Shown: positions 17,978-26,196 of the stretch, piece after piece
How the letters are laid out: each line of letters starts with the position of its first letter
Numbering within the stretch: position 1 is the stretch's first letter
Assembly: GCF_014648875.1 (NCBI RefSeq)
Contig: NZ_BMRY01000002.1
Span: 186,001 to 250,000, forward strand
DNA length: 64,000 bases
Reading direction: 5' to 3'
Source of the DNA: Streptomyces parvus
GTDB taxonomy: Bacteria > Actinomycetota > Actinomycetes > Streptomycetales > Streptomycetaceae
Translations under genes and position numbers: made by a program
The notes under the pieces: model-generated
Seen by the model: only the letters and a program-made list of their open reading frames with translations
Told to the model about the DNA's origin: nothing
The model's database searches: none

Positions 17978-19765
17978 ATGATCGAAGGCTTAGAAGCGGG
18001 GGAGCGGTCCGTGCCGGACTCGGATTCCGGCCCCGTCGAGGAGCGAGGTGGCCTGTCCGGGCCGCTGCGTGCTCACGTCCGCGTGTTCGCGGCCGTCGTG
18101 GTCCTGCAGGTGGTCGGAGCTCTCGCGGGACTGGCGCCCCTGCTGGCGGTGGTCGAACTGGGCCGCACTCTGCTCGCGCCGGGCCCGATCGATGAGGGGC
18201 ACGTCTGGCGGGCCGTGGTCGTGGGCGCGATCGGCCTGTTCGTGCGGCTGCTGTTCACGGCCGTGTCCTCGGGGCTCGGGCATGTGCTGGACGGTCAGGT
18301 CCAACTGACGTTCCGCCGACAGCTGGCCGCGCGGCTGGGCCGCGTGCCGATCGGCTGGTTCTCCCGGCGCGGGACCGGCGAGCTGGCCAAGGTGGTGGGG
18401 GAGGACGTGAGCGCTGTGCACCCCCTCATCGCCCATGCGCCCGGTGAGCTGGTCTCCGCGTTCGTGGTGCCGTTGGTGTCGCTGGTCTATCTGTTCACCG
18501 TCGACTGGCGGCTCACGCTGATCACGCTGATCCCAGTGGTGCTGGCCATCTCGCTGGTCCCGCTGCTGATGCTTCCCGCCAGGACGCGTGAGCAGGAGGA
18601 GTTCGACGAGTCCATGGGGCGGATCGCGAGCTCCGTCGTCGAGTTCGTGCAGGGCATCTCGGTGGTGAAGGCGTTCGGCGGGTTCGGGCGCGCCCACGGG
18701 AAGTTCCTCACCGCCGTCGACGATTTCGTCGGTACGTTCTTCCGGTGGGTGCGCGGCATGTCCCCGGTCGCCGCCGGGATGCAACTTGCGCTGTCGCCGC
18801 CGTTCGTGCTGCTGGTCGTCCTGATCGGCGGTACGTCCCTGATCACCTCCGGCGGCCTCGCCCCGGCCGACCTGCTGCCTTTTCTGCTGCTGGGCCTGGG
18901 GCTGACGGCCCCGGTGGCGGCCCTGGGTCACGGCTTCGACGACCTGCAGGCCGCCGGCCGCGCGGTCGGCCGGATCAAAGAAGTCCTCGACGTCCCGTCG
19001 CTTCCGGAGCCCGCGCACCCGGTCGCGCCCCAGGGGCACCGGGTGGAACTGCGCGATGTCCGCTTCGACTACGAAGAGGACCACGAGGTGCTGCGCGGGA
19101 TCGACCTGGTGCTGGAGCCGGGTACCTTCACCGCGCTCGTCGGGCCGTCGGGAAGCGGGAAGTCGACCCTGGTCCAACTGCTGCCGCGGTTCTTCGACCC
19201 CAGCCAGGGCTCGGTCACCATCGGCGGCGTCGACCTGCGCGAGATCGGCAGCCGGCAGCTCTACCGCACGGTCTCCTTCGTCTTCCAGGACGTCCGCCTG
19301 CTGCGCGCCTCGGTCGCCGACAACATCGCGCTCGCGGTGCCGCACGCCGAGCGGGACGACGTGGTGCGCGCCGCCGAACTGGCCCACATTCACGACCGGA
19401 TCCTCGACATACCGAACGGCTACGGGACGGTGATCGGCGAGGACGTCAAGCTCTCGGGCGGCGAGGCCCAGCGGATCGCCCTCGCCCGCGCGCTGCTGGC
19501 CGACACACCCGTCCTGGTGCTCGACGAGGCGACCGCCTTCGCCGACCCGCAGACCGAACAGGCGATCCGCCAGGCCCTGGTGACTCCGGGCGGCGAGAGG
19601 ACGATGCTGGTCATCGCCCACCGCCCGGAGACGGTCGCCGACGCCGACACCGTCGTGATGCTGGAGAACGGGTCGGTCGTCGAGCGGGGCCGGCCCGCCG
19701 AACTACTGACGCAGGAAGGAAAGTTCGCCGAGTTCTGGCGATCCCGAGGAGGACAGCCCCGATGA
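17978..19765 (+). CDS. ABC half-transporter, IrtA/YbtP-like (siderophore-type)
   Basis: 595 residues. Membrane domain about residues 25-330 with the loop RVPIGWFSRRGTGELAKVV. ATPase domain: Walker A GPSGSGKST (about 388), signature KLSGGEAQRIALARALL, Walker B VLVLDEATAFADP. The AFADP variant after DEAT is characteristic of YbtP/IrtA-type transporters, which have exporter fold but import ferric siderophores in enterobacteria and mycobacteria. ATG 17978 has GGGAGGGG 8-15 bases upstream. The stop overlaps the next start by four bases (ATGA), so both halves are made together and probably form a heterodimer. Siderophore import is the best guess; export is possible. Confidence 0.87.
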   Translation: MIEGLEAGERSVPDSDSGPVEERGGLSGPLRAHVRVFAAVVVLQVVGALAGLAPLLAVVELGRTLLAPGPIDEGHVWRAVVVGAIGLFVRLLFTAVSSGLGHVLDGQVQLTFRRQLAARLGRVPIGWFSRRGTGELAKVVGEDVSAVHPLIAHAPGELVSAFVVPLVSLVYLFTVDWRLTLITLIPVVLAISLVPLLMLPARTREQEEFDESMGRIASSVVEFVQGISVVKAFGGFGRAHGKFLTAVDDFVGTFFRWVRGMSPVAAGMQLALSPPFVLLVVLIGGTSLITSGGLAPADLLPFLLLGLGLTAPVAALGHGFDDLQAAGRAVGRIKEVLDVPSLPEPAHPVAPQGHRVELRDVRFDYEEDHEVLRGIDLVLEPGTFTALVGPSGSGKSTLVQLLPRFFDPSQGSVTIGGVDLREIGSRQLYRTVSFVFQDVRLLRASVADNIALAVPHAERDDVVRAAELAHIHDRILDIPNGYGTVIGEDVKLSGGEAQRIALARALLADTPVLVLDEATAFADPQTEQAIRQALVTPGGERTMLVIAHRPETVADADTVVMLENGSVVERGRPAELLTQEGKFAEFWRSRGGQPR

Positions 19766-21477
19766 TTCGAACGCTGCTGCGCGTGCTCGGACCCGAGTAC
19801 GCCCAGGCGATGCGCCGCACCGTGGTCCTGATGACGATCACCGCGATGGTCGAGGGCCTTTCCTACGCACTGCTCGTCCCCGTGCTGCGGGAACTGTTCG
19901 GCAGCACGCCGGACGACGCCGTGTCCTGGCTGACCGCGTTCGGGGCAGCGGTCACGGTCTACGCCGTCCTGCGCTACGTCAGCGACCTCTCCGGCATGCG
20001 CGTCGGCACCAAGATGCTGCACGGCATGTACTACCGGCTGGGCGAGCACCTGGCCCGGCTGCCGATCGGCTGGTACAACTCCGCTCGGGTCGGCGAGGTC
20101 TCCGTCATGGCCGGCCGCGGTCTGCTCCGGGCGATGGGCGTCTCCGCGCACCTGCTGGCCCCGTTCATCTCCGCCCTGGTGACCCCCCTGACGATCGTCG
20201 CCGTGATGGTCGCTTTCAACTGGCAGCTGGGCGTGGCCGCGTTGATCGCCGCACCCGTCGTGGCGGCGATCCAGAAGTGGACCGCGCGCTCGACGGCCGG
20301 CGCCGACGCGGACCGCCACGAACGGGACAAGGAGGCGTCGGACCGCGTCATCGAGTTCCTCCAGGCCCAGCCGGTGCTGCGCGCCGGCGGCCGCACCGGA
20401 GAGCGCTTCGAACTGCTCGACGACTCGCTCCAGGAGGTCCAGCGCTCCTCCCGGCGCACCGTGCTGGCGATGCTGCCCGGCGCGGTGGGCCTGACGGTCG
20501 CCGTGCAGGTGGCCTTCACCGCGGTCCTGGCGCTCGGCACCTCCCTCGCGCTCGGCGGGAGCATCGGAGCCGCAGAGGTCCTGACGATCCTCGTGCTCGC
20601 GGCCCGCTGCGCCGATCCGTTGCTGTCGCTGTCGGACCTCGGCGCGGGGCTCCGCGGCGCCCGGTCCGAACTGGAGCGGCTCGACGAGGTCCTCAGCACC
20701 GCGCCGCTGCCGGAACCCCGTGAGCCCGTCCGGCCGGTCGACCACGACCTGGCGTTCGAGTCCGTAACCTTCCGGCACGGAGACCGCACGGTCTTCGACG
20801 AGGTGTCCTTCTCCGTGCCCCAGGGGCAGCGGCTCGCCGTGGTCGGACTGTCGGGTGCGGGCAAGAGCACCCTGCTCCAGCTGCTCGCCCGGTTCTACGA
20901 CGTGGACTCCGGCGCGGTACGCGTGGGCGGTGTGGACGTGCGCGAGATCGACACCGAGGTGCTGATGGCACAGATCGCCATCGTCTTCCAGGACGTCTAT
21001 CTCTTCGACGGCACCATCGAGGAGAACGTACGCCTCGGCCGGCCCGACGCCGACGACGCCGACGTCCGCGCGGCGGCGACCGCGGCCCGGCTCGACGAGG
21101 TCATCGAGCGGCTGCCCGGCGGCTGGGAGACGAACGTCGGCGAGGGCGGCGCGCTGCTGTCGGGCGGTGAGCGCCAACGCGTCTCCATCGCCCGGGCTTT
21201 GCTGAAGAACGTGCCGATCGTCCTGCTCGACGAGGTGACCTCCGCCCTCGACCCGGTCAACGAGACCGCCGTCCACGAGGGCATCGAGCGCCTGCTGGCC
21301 GGGCGGACCGTCGTGATGGTCGCCCACCGGATGCGAACCGTGCAGCGCGCCGACCGTGTCCTCTTCCTGGAGGGCGGCCACATCGGGGAGGAGGGCAGCC
21401 ACGACGAGCTTCTCGCCCGGAACGGCCGCTACGCCGACTTCTGGAACATCTCCATGGCACCGGCAGTGAGTGACTGA
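19762..21477 (+). CDS. ABC half-transporter, IrtB/YbtQ-like partner
   Basis: 571 residues. N-terminal membrane domain with segments from about residue 18 (VVLMTITAMVEGLSYALLVPVL) and the loop RLPIGWYNSARVGEVSVMAG. ATPase: Walker A GLSGAGKST, Q-loop IAIVFQDVYLFDGTIEENV, signature LSGGERQRVSIARALL, Walker B IVLLDEVTSALDP with a catalytic Glu. ATG overlaps the stop of the IrtA-like gene (ATGA), and GAGGAGGAC is upstream. It completes a heterodimer in which both ATP sites look competent. No siderophore biosynthesis genes are in view, so any imported siderophore may be made elsewhere or taken from other organisms. Confidence 0.87.
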   Translation: MIRTLLRVLGPEYAQAMRRTVVLMTITAMVEGLSYALLVPVLRELFGSTPDDAVSWLTAFGAAVTVYAVLRYVSDLSGMRVGTKMLHGMYYRLGEHLARLPIGWYNSARVGEVSVMAGRGLLRAMGVSAHLLAPFISALVTPLTIVAVMVAFNWQLGVAALIAAPVVAAIQKWTARSTAGADADRHERDKEASDRVIEFLQAQPVLRAGGRTGERFELLDDSLQEVQRSSRRTVLAMLPGAVGLTVAVQVAFTAVLALGTSLALGGSIGAAEVLTILVLAARCADPLLSLSDLGAGLRGARSELERLDEVLSTAPLPEPREPVRPVDHDLAFESVTFRHGDRTVFDEVSFSVPQGQRLAVVGLSGAGKSTLLQLLARFYDVDSGAVRVGGVDVREIDTEVLMAQIAIVFQDVYLFDGTIEENVRLGRPDADDADVRAAATAARLDEVIERLPGGWETNVGEGGALLSGGERQRVSIARALLKNVPIVLLDEVTSALDPVNETAVHEGIERLLAGRTVVMVAHRMRTVQRADRVLFLEGGHIGEEGSHDELLARNGRYADFWNISMAPAVSD

Positions 21478-21532
21478 GTGGGTATGCGCATCGATCCGTC
21501 GCGGGGGCCGGCGGGCCGGAGCGTTCCGCCGA

Positions 21533-22216
21533 CTACCGGCCCTCCACGGTCTCCTCCGACCGCAGCAGCCCGTCGATGATCGCCGTCAGGCCCTGACGGT
21601 GGGTGTCCCGGCCGTTGAGCTCGGCCCATCGATCGGCGAGCTCCGCCAGCCGGGGGTGCGTACCGCTCGTCAGGCCGGCGACGACCTGGTCCTCGTAGGT
21701 CGGTCCGGTGGCCCGGGCGCGCCGCTGTTCGCCGTTCGCACGGATGATCAGGTCGCCGACGATGGCGAACCAGATCGTCCGGTAGATGTACACGGCGTGT
21801 TCCGGCGTGTGTCCGCAGTCCACGGTCGCGCCGATCATCTCCTCGACGAACCAGAGAGCCGAGGGGGCGATGAGGTCGCCGCCGGCCACCACCTGCACGA
21901 TCCACAGCCGGTCGGCGAGCAGCTCGTAGAGCATGATCGACACCGCGATCAGCCGCTCCCGCGGGTCCTCCGGCAGCTCCGGTCGCGGAATGCGCCGGGC
22001 CTGAGCCTCCATCAGCAGCAGAAGCAGTTCGTCCTTGTTGCGAACGTGGTAGTAGAGCGCCATCGGCGCGCTGTCCAGTTCGTTCGCCAGACGCCGCATC
22101 GAAAGCTTCTCCGCGCCCTCGCTCCGCAGAACATGTTCCGCCGCGGTGATGATGGCGTCGAGGGAGAGATGAGGTGGCCGGCCGACGGTCTTGGTACGGG
22201 AACTTTCCGCGGTCAT
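21533..22216 (-). CDS. TetR/AcrR-family regulator, likely controls the IrtAB-like pair
   Basis: 227 residues. N-terminal helix-turn-helix at about residues 15-60 (LSMRRLANELDSAPMALYYHV) and a larger helical ligand-binding C-terminal part (DLIAPSALWFVEEMIG). The start ATG 22216 has GGAGG five bases upstream; a GTG at 22228, used by simple longest-frame calling, has no such site. It lies tail-to-tail with the ABC operon, 55 bases apart. A dyad fit for a TetR dimer precedes that operon at 17941, so it probably represses the transporter until a ligand binds. The ligand is unknown. Confidence 0.88.
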   Translation of the reverse strand: MTAESSRTKTVGRPPHLSLDAIITAAEHVLRSEGAEKLSMRRLANELDSAPMALYYHVRNKDELLLLLMEAQARRIPRPELPEDPRERLIAVSIMLYELLADRLWIVQVVAGGDLIAPSALWFVEEMIGATVDCGHTPEHAVYIYRTIWFAIVGDLIIRANGEQRRARATGPTYEDQVVAGLTSGTHPRLAELADRWAELNGRDTHRQGLTAIIDGLLRSEETVEGR

Positions 22217-22387
22217 CTCATCCTCCACAAGGGTGAGGAGATTCTAGCCAGGTCGATCTGACGCGGGCCGCCCCGACCCGGAGACCTGAGGGCGCCCACG
22301 ACCACCCCCGGCCGACGCGACCTCCCCGGCCCTACCCGAACAACGAGGACGCCGCTGGTTCGCGTACGTCGATCACCTCTACCCGGA

Positions 22388-22407
22388 CCCCAGGCAGAAT
22401 CGTTCTG
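22388..22407. repeat. right copy of the 20-bp direct repeat (candidate segment boundary)
   Basis: ccccaggcagaatcgttctg, identical to 5181-5200 in the same orientation; the flanks differ. It continues as ACCCGGGG and so also forms an imperfect hairpin. It sits between the stops and starts of two minus-strand TetR genes. It may be an attachment-site copy or a second member of a dispersed terminator-like repeat. Confidence 0.6.
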
Positions 22408-22455
22408 ACCCGGGGACATGTGTCCTCCGAGGCGCGTCACGCCGGGCGCCGCCCG

Positions 22456-23031
22456 TCACAGGAGGCGGCGCACGGCCTCCACGATCGCGCTCCGGCAGGC
22501 CGCCGGGTCCGATGCCAGGACACTCGTCTCAGGCGCGCTCGCGGCATTCGTCGGGCTCCAGGCCGAGGCGATGGCCAGGACGAGGGTGAGGAGCGTGGCC
22601 GGGGCGAAGCCCGGTGTGCCCCCTCGGTCCTTCCGGACCGCTTCCAGCGAGGCGAGCTTGTCCATGCGGGCCGGCTCGGCGACGGCAGGGTCCGTCTCCA
22701 GGGCGGTGCCGCGTTCCAGTCGGTGCCAGGTCGCCAGGCGGAGCACCTCGGGGTGCTCCTGGTAGTGGTCGAAAAGCCGCCCGGCGTAGTCCGGCAGGTC
22801 GTCAGGTGTGAAGGGCACCAGGTCGAGCCCTCGCCCGAGGTGTGCGTCGAAGACGGCGTCGAAGAGCCCGTCCTTGTTGCAGAAGTAGACGTAGATGAGG
22901 TTCTTGTTCGCCGAGGCGGCCTTGGCGATCCGGTCGACGCGCGCTCCCGCGATCCCGTATGCCGCGAACTCTTCGGTCGCCGCTTGGAGGATGCGCGCCT
23001 TCGTGGCCTCGGCTCGGGACATGGGGATCAT
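22456..23031 (-). CDS. TetR/AcrR-family transcriptional regulator
   Basis: 191 residues. Helix-turn-helix at about residues 12-55 (YGIAGARVDRIAKAASANKN, then LIYVYFCNKDGLFDAV). The C-terminal part resembles the TetR_C_17 type (FDHYQEHPEVLRLATWHRLE). The first ATG (23031) has no Shine-Dalgarno; a second at 23022 (MSRAEATKAR) is equally possible. CTAAC half-sites at 23033-23047 abut the start, and similar sequence lies in the divergent promoter at 23642-23655, so it may control itself and its neighbours. Ligand unknown. Confidence 0.87.
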   Translation of the reverse strand: MIPMSRAEATKARILQAATEEFAAYGIAGARVDRIAKAASANKNLIYVYFCNKDGLFDAVFDAHLGRGLDLVPFTPDDLPDYAGRLFDHYQEHPEVLRLATWHRLERGTALETDPAVAEPARMDKLASLEAVRKDRGGTPGFAPATLLTLVLAIASAWSPTNAASAPETSVLASDPAACRSAIVEAVRRLL

Positions 23032-23032
23032 G

Positions 23033-23047
23033 CTAACAATGCCTAAC
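23033..23047. promoter_or_regulatory. paired CTAAC half-sites at the TetR start
   Basis: CTAAC at 23033-23037 and 23043-23047 are direct repeats one helical turn apart (10 bp), immediately upstream of the TetR start. Possibly an autoregulatory site; inference only. Confidence 0.4.
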
Positions 23048-23112
23048 GGGTCTTGCCGGAACGGTGAGTTGTCACTGTTCGGTGATCGGGGACCGGTGCG
23101 CGGCGTGCGTCG

Positions 23113-23586
23113 TCACATCAGCCCGAAGGCGTCGATCACGGCCTCGGAGGCGAGCAGCATGACGGTGCACCACAGGGTGACGCCCGCCATGAGCCAGCCG
23201 ATCAGCCGCCACCGGGGCAGGCCCAGCGCCGTGCCCAGCATGGCCGATCCCCAGGTGCCGAAGAGCGCCGGCCCGATGATGCCGAAGCCAATCACGCCGT
23301 ACCGGTTCACCACGCGCCGGGCCCGCCGGCCGGTGGGGCTGTCGAGGCGGTTCCGGCGGTTCTCGGGCGGCGACCCGGCGGTGACGGGCCGTCGCTTCGA
23401 ACGCCGGACCAGCCATTGGGTACGCAGCCACCCGGCCGCGAAGACGGCGGACAGCAGGCACCCGGCCGCGCCGAGGAGTACGGCGATGAGCGCGACGGGC
23501 GGGGCGAGGGAGACCGAGAGGCCGAAGGGTACGGCCGGGGTGCCCAGAGCGAATCCGGCGAGCACGGCCCAGGCGAAGTTCAGCAC
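23113..23586 (-). CDS. small membrane protein (small multidrug-export-like)
   Basis: 157 residues with four hydrophobic segments: about 5-25, 28-52 (VALIAVLLGAAGCLLSAVFA), 98-118 (GVIGFGIIGPALFGTWGSAM) and 125-148. A basic loop lies between segments two and three. The glycine pattern GIIGPALFGTWGSAMLGTAL resembles COG2426-type 'small multi-drug export' proteins. GTG 23586 has GAGGAG six bases upstream. The TetR gene follows after 81 bases on the same strand and may share its transcript. Transport function is inferred from weak similarity. Confidence 0.7.
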   Translation of the reverse strand: MLNFAWAVLAGFALGTPAVPFGLSVSLAPPVALIAVLLGAAGCLLSAVFAAGWLRTQWLVRRSKRRPVTAGSPPENRRNRLDSPTGRRARRVVNRYGVIGFGIIGPALFGTWGSAMLGTALGLPRWRLIGWLMAGVTLWCTVMLLASEAVIDAFGLM

Positions 23587-23641
23587 GTATGACTCCTCGA
23601 CTTCGGGACGGCCGCCATGCCGGTTCGCGGCGACAATGGGT

Positions 23642-23655
23642 TAACTAACCAGTTA
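23642..23655. promoter_or_regulatory. dyad operator between divergent genes
   Basis: TAACT (23642-23646) and AGTTA (23651-23655) form an inverted repeat around AACC, with a further GGTTA upstream. It lies between the divergent starts at 23586 and 23666. The CTAAC word is shared with the TetR start region at 23033-23047, suggesting one regulator for both. Confidence 0.45.
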
Positions 23656-23665
23656 TTCTATCGCG

Positions 23666-24082
23666 ATGACCATCTCACCATCGGCCTCAGGATCCTTACC
23701 GGGCAGCCCGGTTGAGCGACTGGCGGCATCCAGGTACGTACTTCTCACGACGTTCCGCCGGGACGGGCGGGCAGTGCCCATTCCGGTGTGGGTGATGAGG
23801 GACGGGGACTGCCTGGCCGTGTGGAGCGCGGCCGACGCCGGCAAGGTCAAACGGATCCGCAACAGCGGCCGGGTCACCGTCGCCCCCTGCGACTGGCGGG
23901 GGGTCCCGAAGGGGGATTCCGTGCCGGGTGTCGCCGAGTTGCCCGCTGACCAGGACACCGTCCACTACCTCGACCTGATGAAGCGCAAGTACGGTCTCGT
24001 CGCGCGGATCGGTTTGCTGGGCAGCCGGCTGAAGGGGGCCGGGCACCGCACGGTGGGCATCCGGATCCGACTCGTGGAGTGA
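23666..24082 (+). CDS. PPOX-class F420/FMN-dependent oxidoreductase-like protein
   Basis: 138 residues, the size of split beta-barrel flavin/F420 proteins. Typical features are YVLLTTFRRDGRAVPIPVWV near residue 25, LAVWSAADAGKVKRIRNSGR near 50 and VTVAPCDWRG near 70. Members bind F420, FMN or haem and reduce varied substrates. ATG 23666 follows closely on the dyad at 23642 with no clear ribosome-binding site, so the mRNA may be leaderless. It diverges from the small membrane-protein gene. Confidence 0.8.
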   Translation: MTISPSASGSLPGSPVERLAASRYVLLTTFRRDGRAVPIPVWVMRDGDCLAVWSAADAGKVKRIRNSGRVTVAPCDWRGVPKGDSVPGVAELPADQDTVHYLDLMKRKYGLVARIGLLGSRLKGAGHRTVGIRIRLVE

Positions 24083-24152
24083 CCTTCGCGGGTGTCGGAG
24101 CCGTATCCGGCCCGCGCTTCGGCCGAACCCTTGTTGACCTCCACCGTTCGGA

Positions 24153-24737
24153 TCACGATCCGGCGGCAGGCTCCCGGCAGGCCGGGGATCCTTCGACGGC
24201 CTTGGTGTAGGCGACGAGGAGCTTCTCGATGGCCTCCGGGTCGTCGATGCCCGAGTCTCGGGTCTCGACCGCTGTGTAGAGGACCTGCTCCGGATGTTCC
24301 GACGTCTTGCAGGAAGGGACGGTCTTGCCGACGCCGGCTTGCCCGGAGTAAATGAAGCGTTCGTCTTCGGACAACGTCCCGCCCTTCGTACCGGGGTACG
24401 CCGGCGAGACCGCCGCCGTGTTTTGTCCCCGAGACCACCAGGCCTGGGTGAGGCTGAGAACCAGCTTGCCGTCCACGTACAGGTTGCAGCGGATCGTTCC
24501 GCCGTTCGGCCTCTGAGTGGCCGTGGTGAGCGAGTCCCCGCCGGGCAGCACGGCTTTCACCAGGGCGGGTTCCACAGCGATGCCGCACAAGGAGCTGGGC
24601 ACGGTGTACGCCTTCTCGGGCGGCCCGTCGCCGGAGCATGCCGACAGGGTTACGGCGAGAGCGACGGCGGCCGACACGGGGACGGCCAGGCCGATGAACC
24701 GTTGGCGCCGGAGGGATCCTCGGAGAGGCTTGGACAA
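24153..24737 (-). CDS. lipoprotein of unknown function
   Basis: About 194 residues. Basic start, hydrophobic FIGLAVPVSAAVALAVT and lipobox LSAC give a membrane-anchored exported protein. The mature part has four cysteines (SSLCGIAVEP, TIRCNLYVDG, VPSCKTSEHP, SPACREP) that could form two disulfides. It recalls the DUF3558-type lipoproteins of actinobacteria but is not a clear member. The start is uncertain: TTG 24737 has AGAGG eight bases upstream, while an in-frame GTG at 24746 has none; the long frame to 24953 is not credible as it gives no signal peptide at the N-terminus. Divergent from the MFS gene. Confidence 0.7.
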   Translation of the reverse strand: MSKPLRGSLRRQRFIGLAVPVSAAVALAVTLSACSGDGPPEKAYTVPSSLCGIAVEPALVKAVLPGGDSLTTATQRPNGGTIRCNLYVDGKLVLSLTQAWWSRGQNTAAVSPAYPGTKGGTLSEDERFIYSGQAGVGKTVPSCKTSEHPEQVLYTAVETRDSGIDDPEAIEKLLVAYTKAVEGSPACREPAAGS

Positions 24738-24897
24738 CGCGGGCACCTCTCGGGGCGACGACAAGAACAGCTCCGACCGTATCCCGGTCGGTGCCTCTGC
24801 TTCCGGCCGAGTCGGCAACGTGCTCGGTTGGCCCAGCCAGTCGCGGTGCTGTCCCGGCCCCTGGATCCGTCGGGAAGGTGCGTGGCTACCATCCCCT

Positions 24898-26163
24898 GTG
24901 ACCGAATCAGCCGAACCGCGTGCACGACGCACCCCTATACTCGCCGACCTCACGCCCCTGCGGACCTCGCCCGACTACCGGCGGCTCTGGTTCGGGAACA
25001 CCGTTTCCTGGATCGGGCAGGGCATGACGGCGCTGGCGGTCTCGCTTCAGGTCTACGACATCACCGGGTCCGCGTTCTCCGTCGGGCTCATCGGGTTCTG
25101 CTCGCTCGTGCCGCTCGTCGTCTTCGGGCTCTACGGCGGGGCCGTCGCCGATACCGTCGACCGGCGCAAGCTCGGGCTGTTCAGCGCCGCCGGGTCGTTC
25201 GGGCTCTCCCTGGTCCTGGTGGCGGCGACCGTCGTCGGCGTCGAGCAGGTCGGGCTGCTGTACGCGATCGTGGCCCTCCAGGCCGTCTGCTTCGCCCTCA
25301 ACGCCCCGGCCCGATCCTCGATGATCGCCCGGCTGCTGCCGGCCGAACAACTGCCCGCGGCCAACGCGTTGACGACGATGACCGGTACGACGGGCACGCT
25401 CGTCGGCCCGATGCTGGGCGGGCTGATCGTCGGCTGGTGGGGGTACCGGGCCGCGTACACCGTCGACGCCGTCTGCTTCACCGCCTCCCTGTACGCGATG
25501 TGGCGCATGCCCTCGATGCTGCCCGACCGCAAGGACGGCGAGGCGGGCAAGCGGGCCTCCGTCCTGGACGGGCTGCGGTTCCTCGGGACCCGGCCGAACC
25601 TGCGGATGACCTTCTTCACCGACCTGTGCGCCATGGTCCTCGCCCACCCCCGCGCCCTCTTCCCGGCCGTCGCCGTCCTCTGGTACGGGGGCGACGCGCG
25701 GACCACCGGCCTGCTCGTCGCCGCCCCGGCCCTCGGTGCGCTGCTCGGCGGGGTGTTCTCCGGCTGGCTCGGCCGGATCCGGCGGCACGGACTCGCGATC
25801 CTGCTGGCCGTCGGTTCCTGGGGCACCGCCATCGCCGTCTTCGGACTCACCCGCAACCTCTGGCTCGGGCTGTTGTTCCTGGCCCTCGCCGGCTGCGCGG
25901 ACACCGTCTCCATGATCTTCCGCAACACGATGCTCCAGGCGGCCGTGCCCGACGAACTGCGCGGCCGCCTCCAGGGCGTTTTCATCGTCGTCGTCGCGGG
26001 CGGGCCCCGGCTCGGCGACTTCCTGGCCGGTTCGGCCGCCGACCTCGCCTCACCCGCCGTCGCCGTCACCGGCGGCGGCATCCTGTGCGTGACCGCCGTG
26101 ACCCTGCTCGCGCTGAAGTGGCGCGCCTTCGCCCGCTACGACGCCCGCGACCCGCAGCCGTAG
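24898..26163 (+). CDS. MFS exporter, EntS-like
   Basis: 421 residues with about 12 membrane segments. The start LRTSPDYRRLWFGNTVSWIG and the loop GAVADTVDRRKLG match the MFS_3 group, whose best-known member EntS exports enterobactin. ALNAPARSSMIARLLPAEQL and FRNTMLQAAVPDELRGRLQG are also typical of that group. GTG 24898 is chosen because the conserved N-terminus begins there; no ribosome-binding site precedes it. The longer open frame upstream overlaps the divergent lipoprotein and is not real. Siderophore or drug efflux is likely; substrate unknown. Confidence 0.87.
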   Translation: MTESAEPRARRTPILADLTPLRTSPDYRRLWFGNTVSWIGQGMTALAVSLQVYDITGSAFSVGLIGFCSLVPLVVFGLYGGAVADTVDRRKLGLFSAAGSFGLSLVLVAATVVGVEQVGLLYAIVALQAVCFALNAPARSSMIARLLPAEQLPAANALTTMTGTTGTLVGPMLGGLIVGWWGYRAAYTVDAVCFTASLYAMWRMPSMLPDRKDGEAGKRASVLDGLRFLGTRPNLRMTFFTDLCAMVLAHPRALFPAVAVLWYGGDARTTGLLVAAPALGALLGGVFSGWLGRIRRHGLAILLAVGSWGTAIAVFGLTRNLWLGLLFLALAGCADTVSMIFRNTMLQAAVPDELRGRLQGVFIVVVAGGPRLGDFLAGSAADLASPAVAVTGGGILCVTAVTLLALKWRAFARYDARDPQP

Positions 26164-26196
26164 CGGACGGAGGAAGCCGTAGCGGACGACGGGCCG

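Noticed and set aside
22388..22407. tRNA fragment as a classical attR
   Set aside because: The 20-bp repeat is not part of the tRNA; no tRNA 3' end is duplicated here, so a standard tRNA-type attachment site cannot be claimed.
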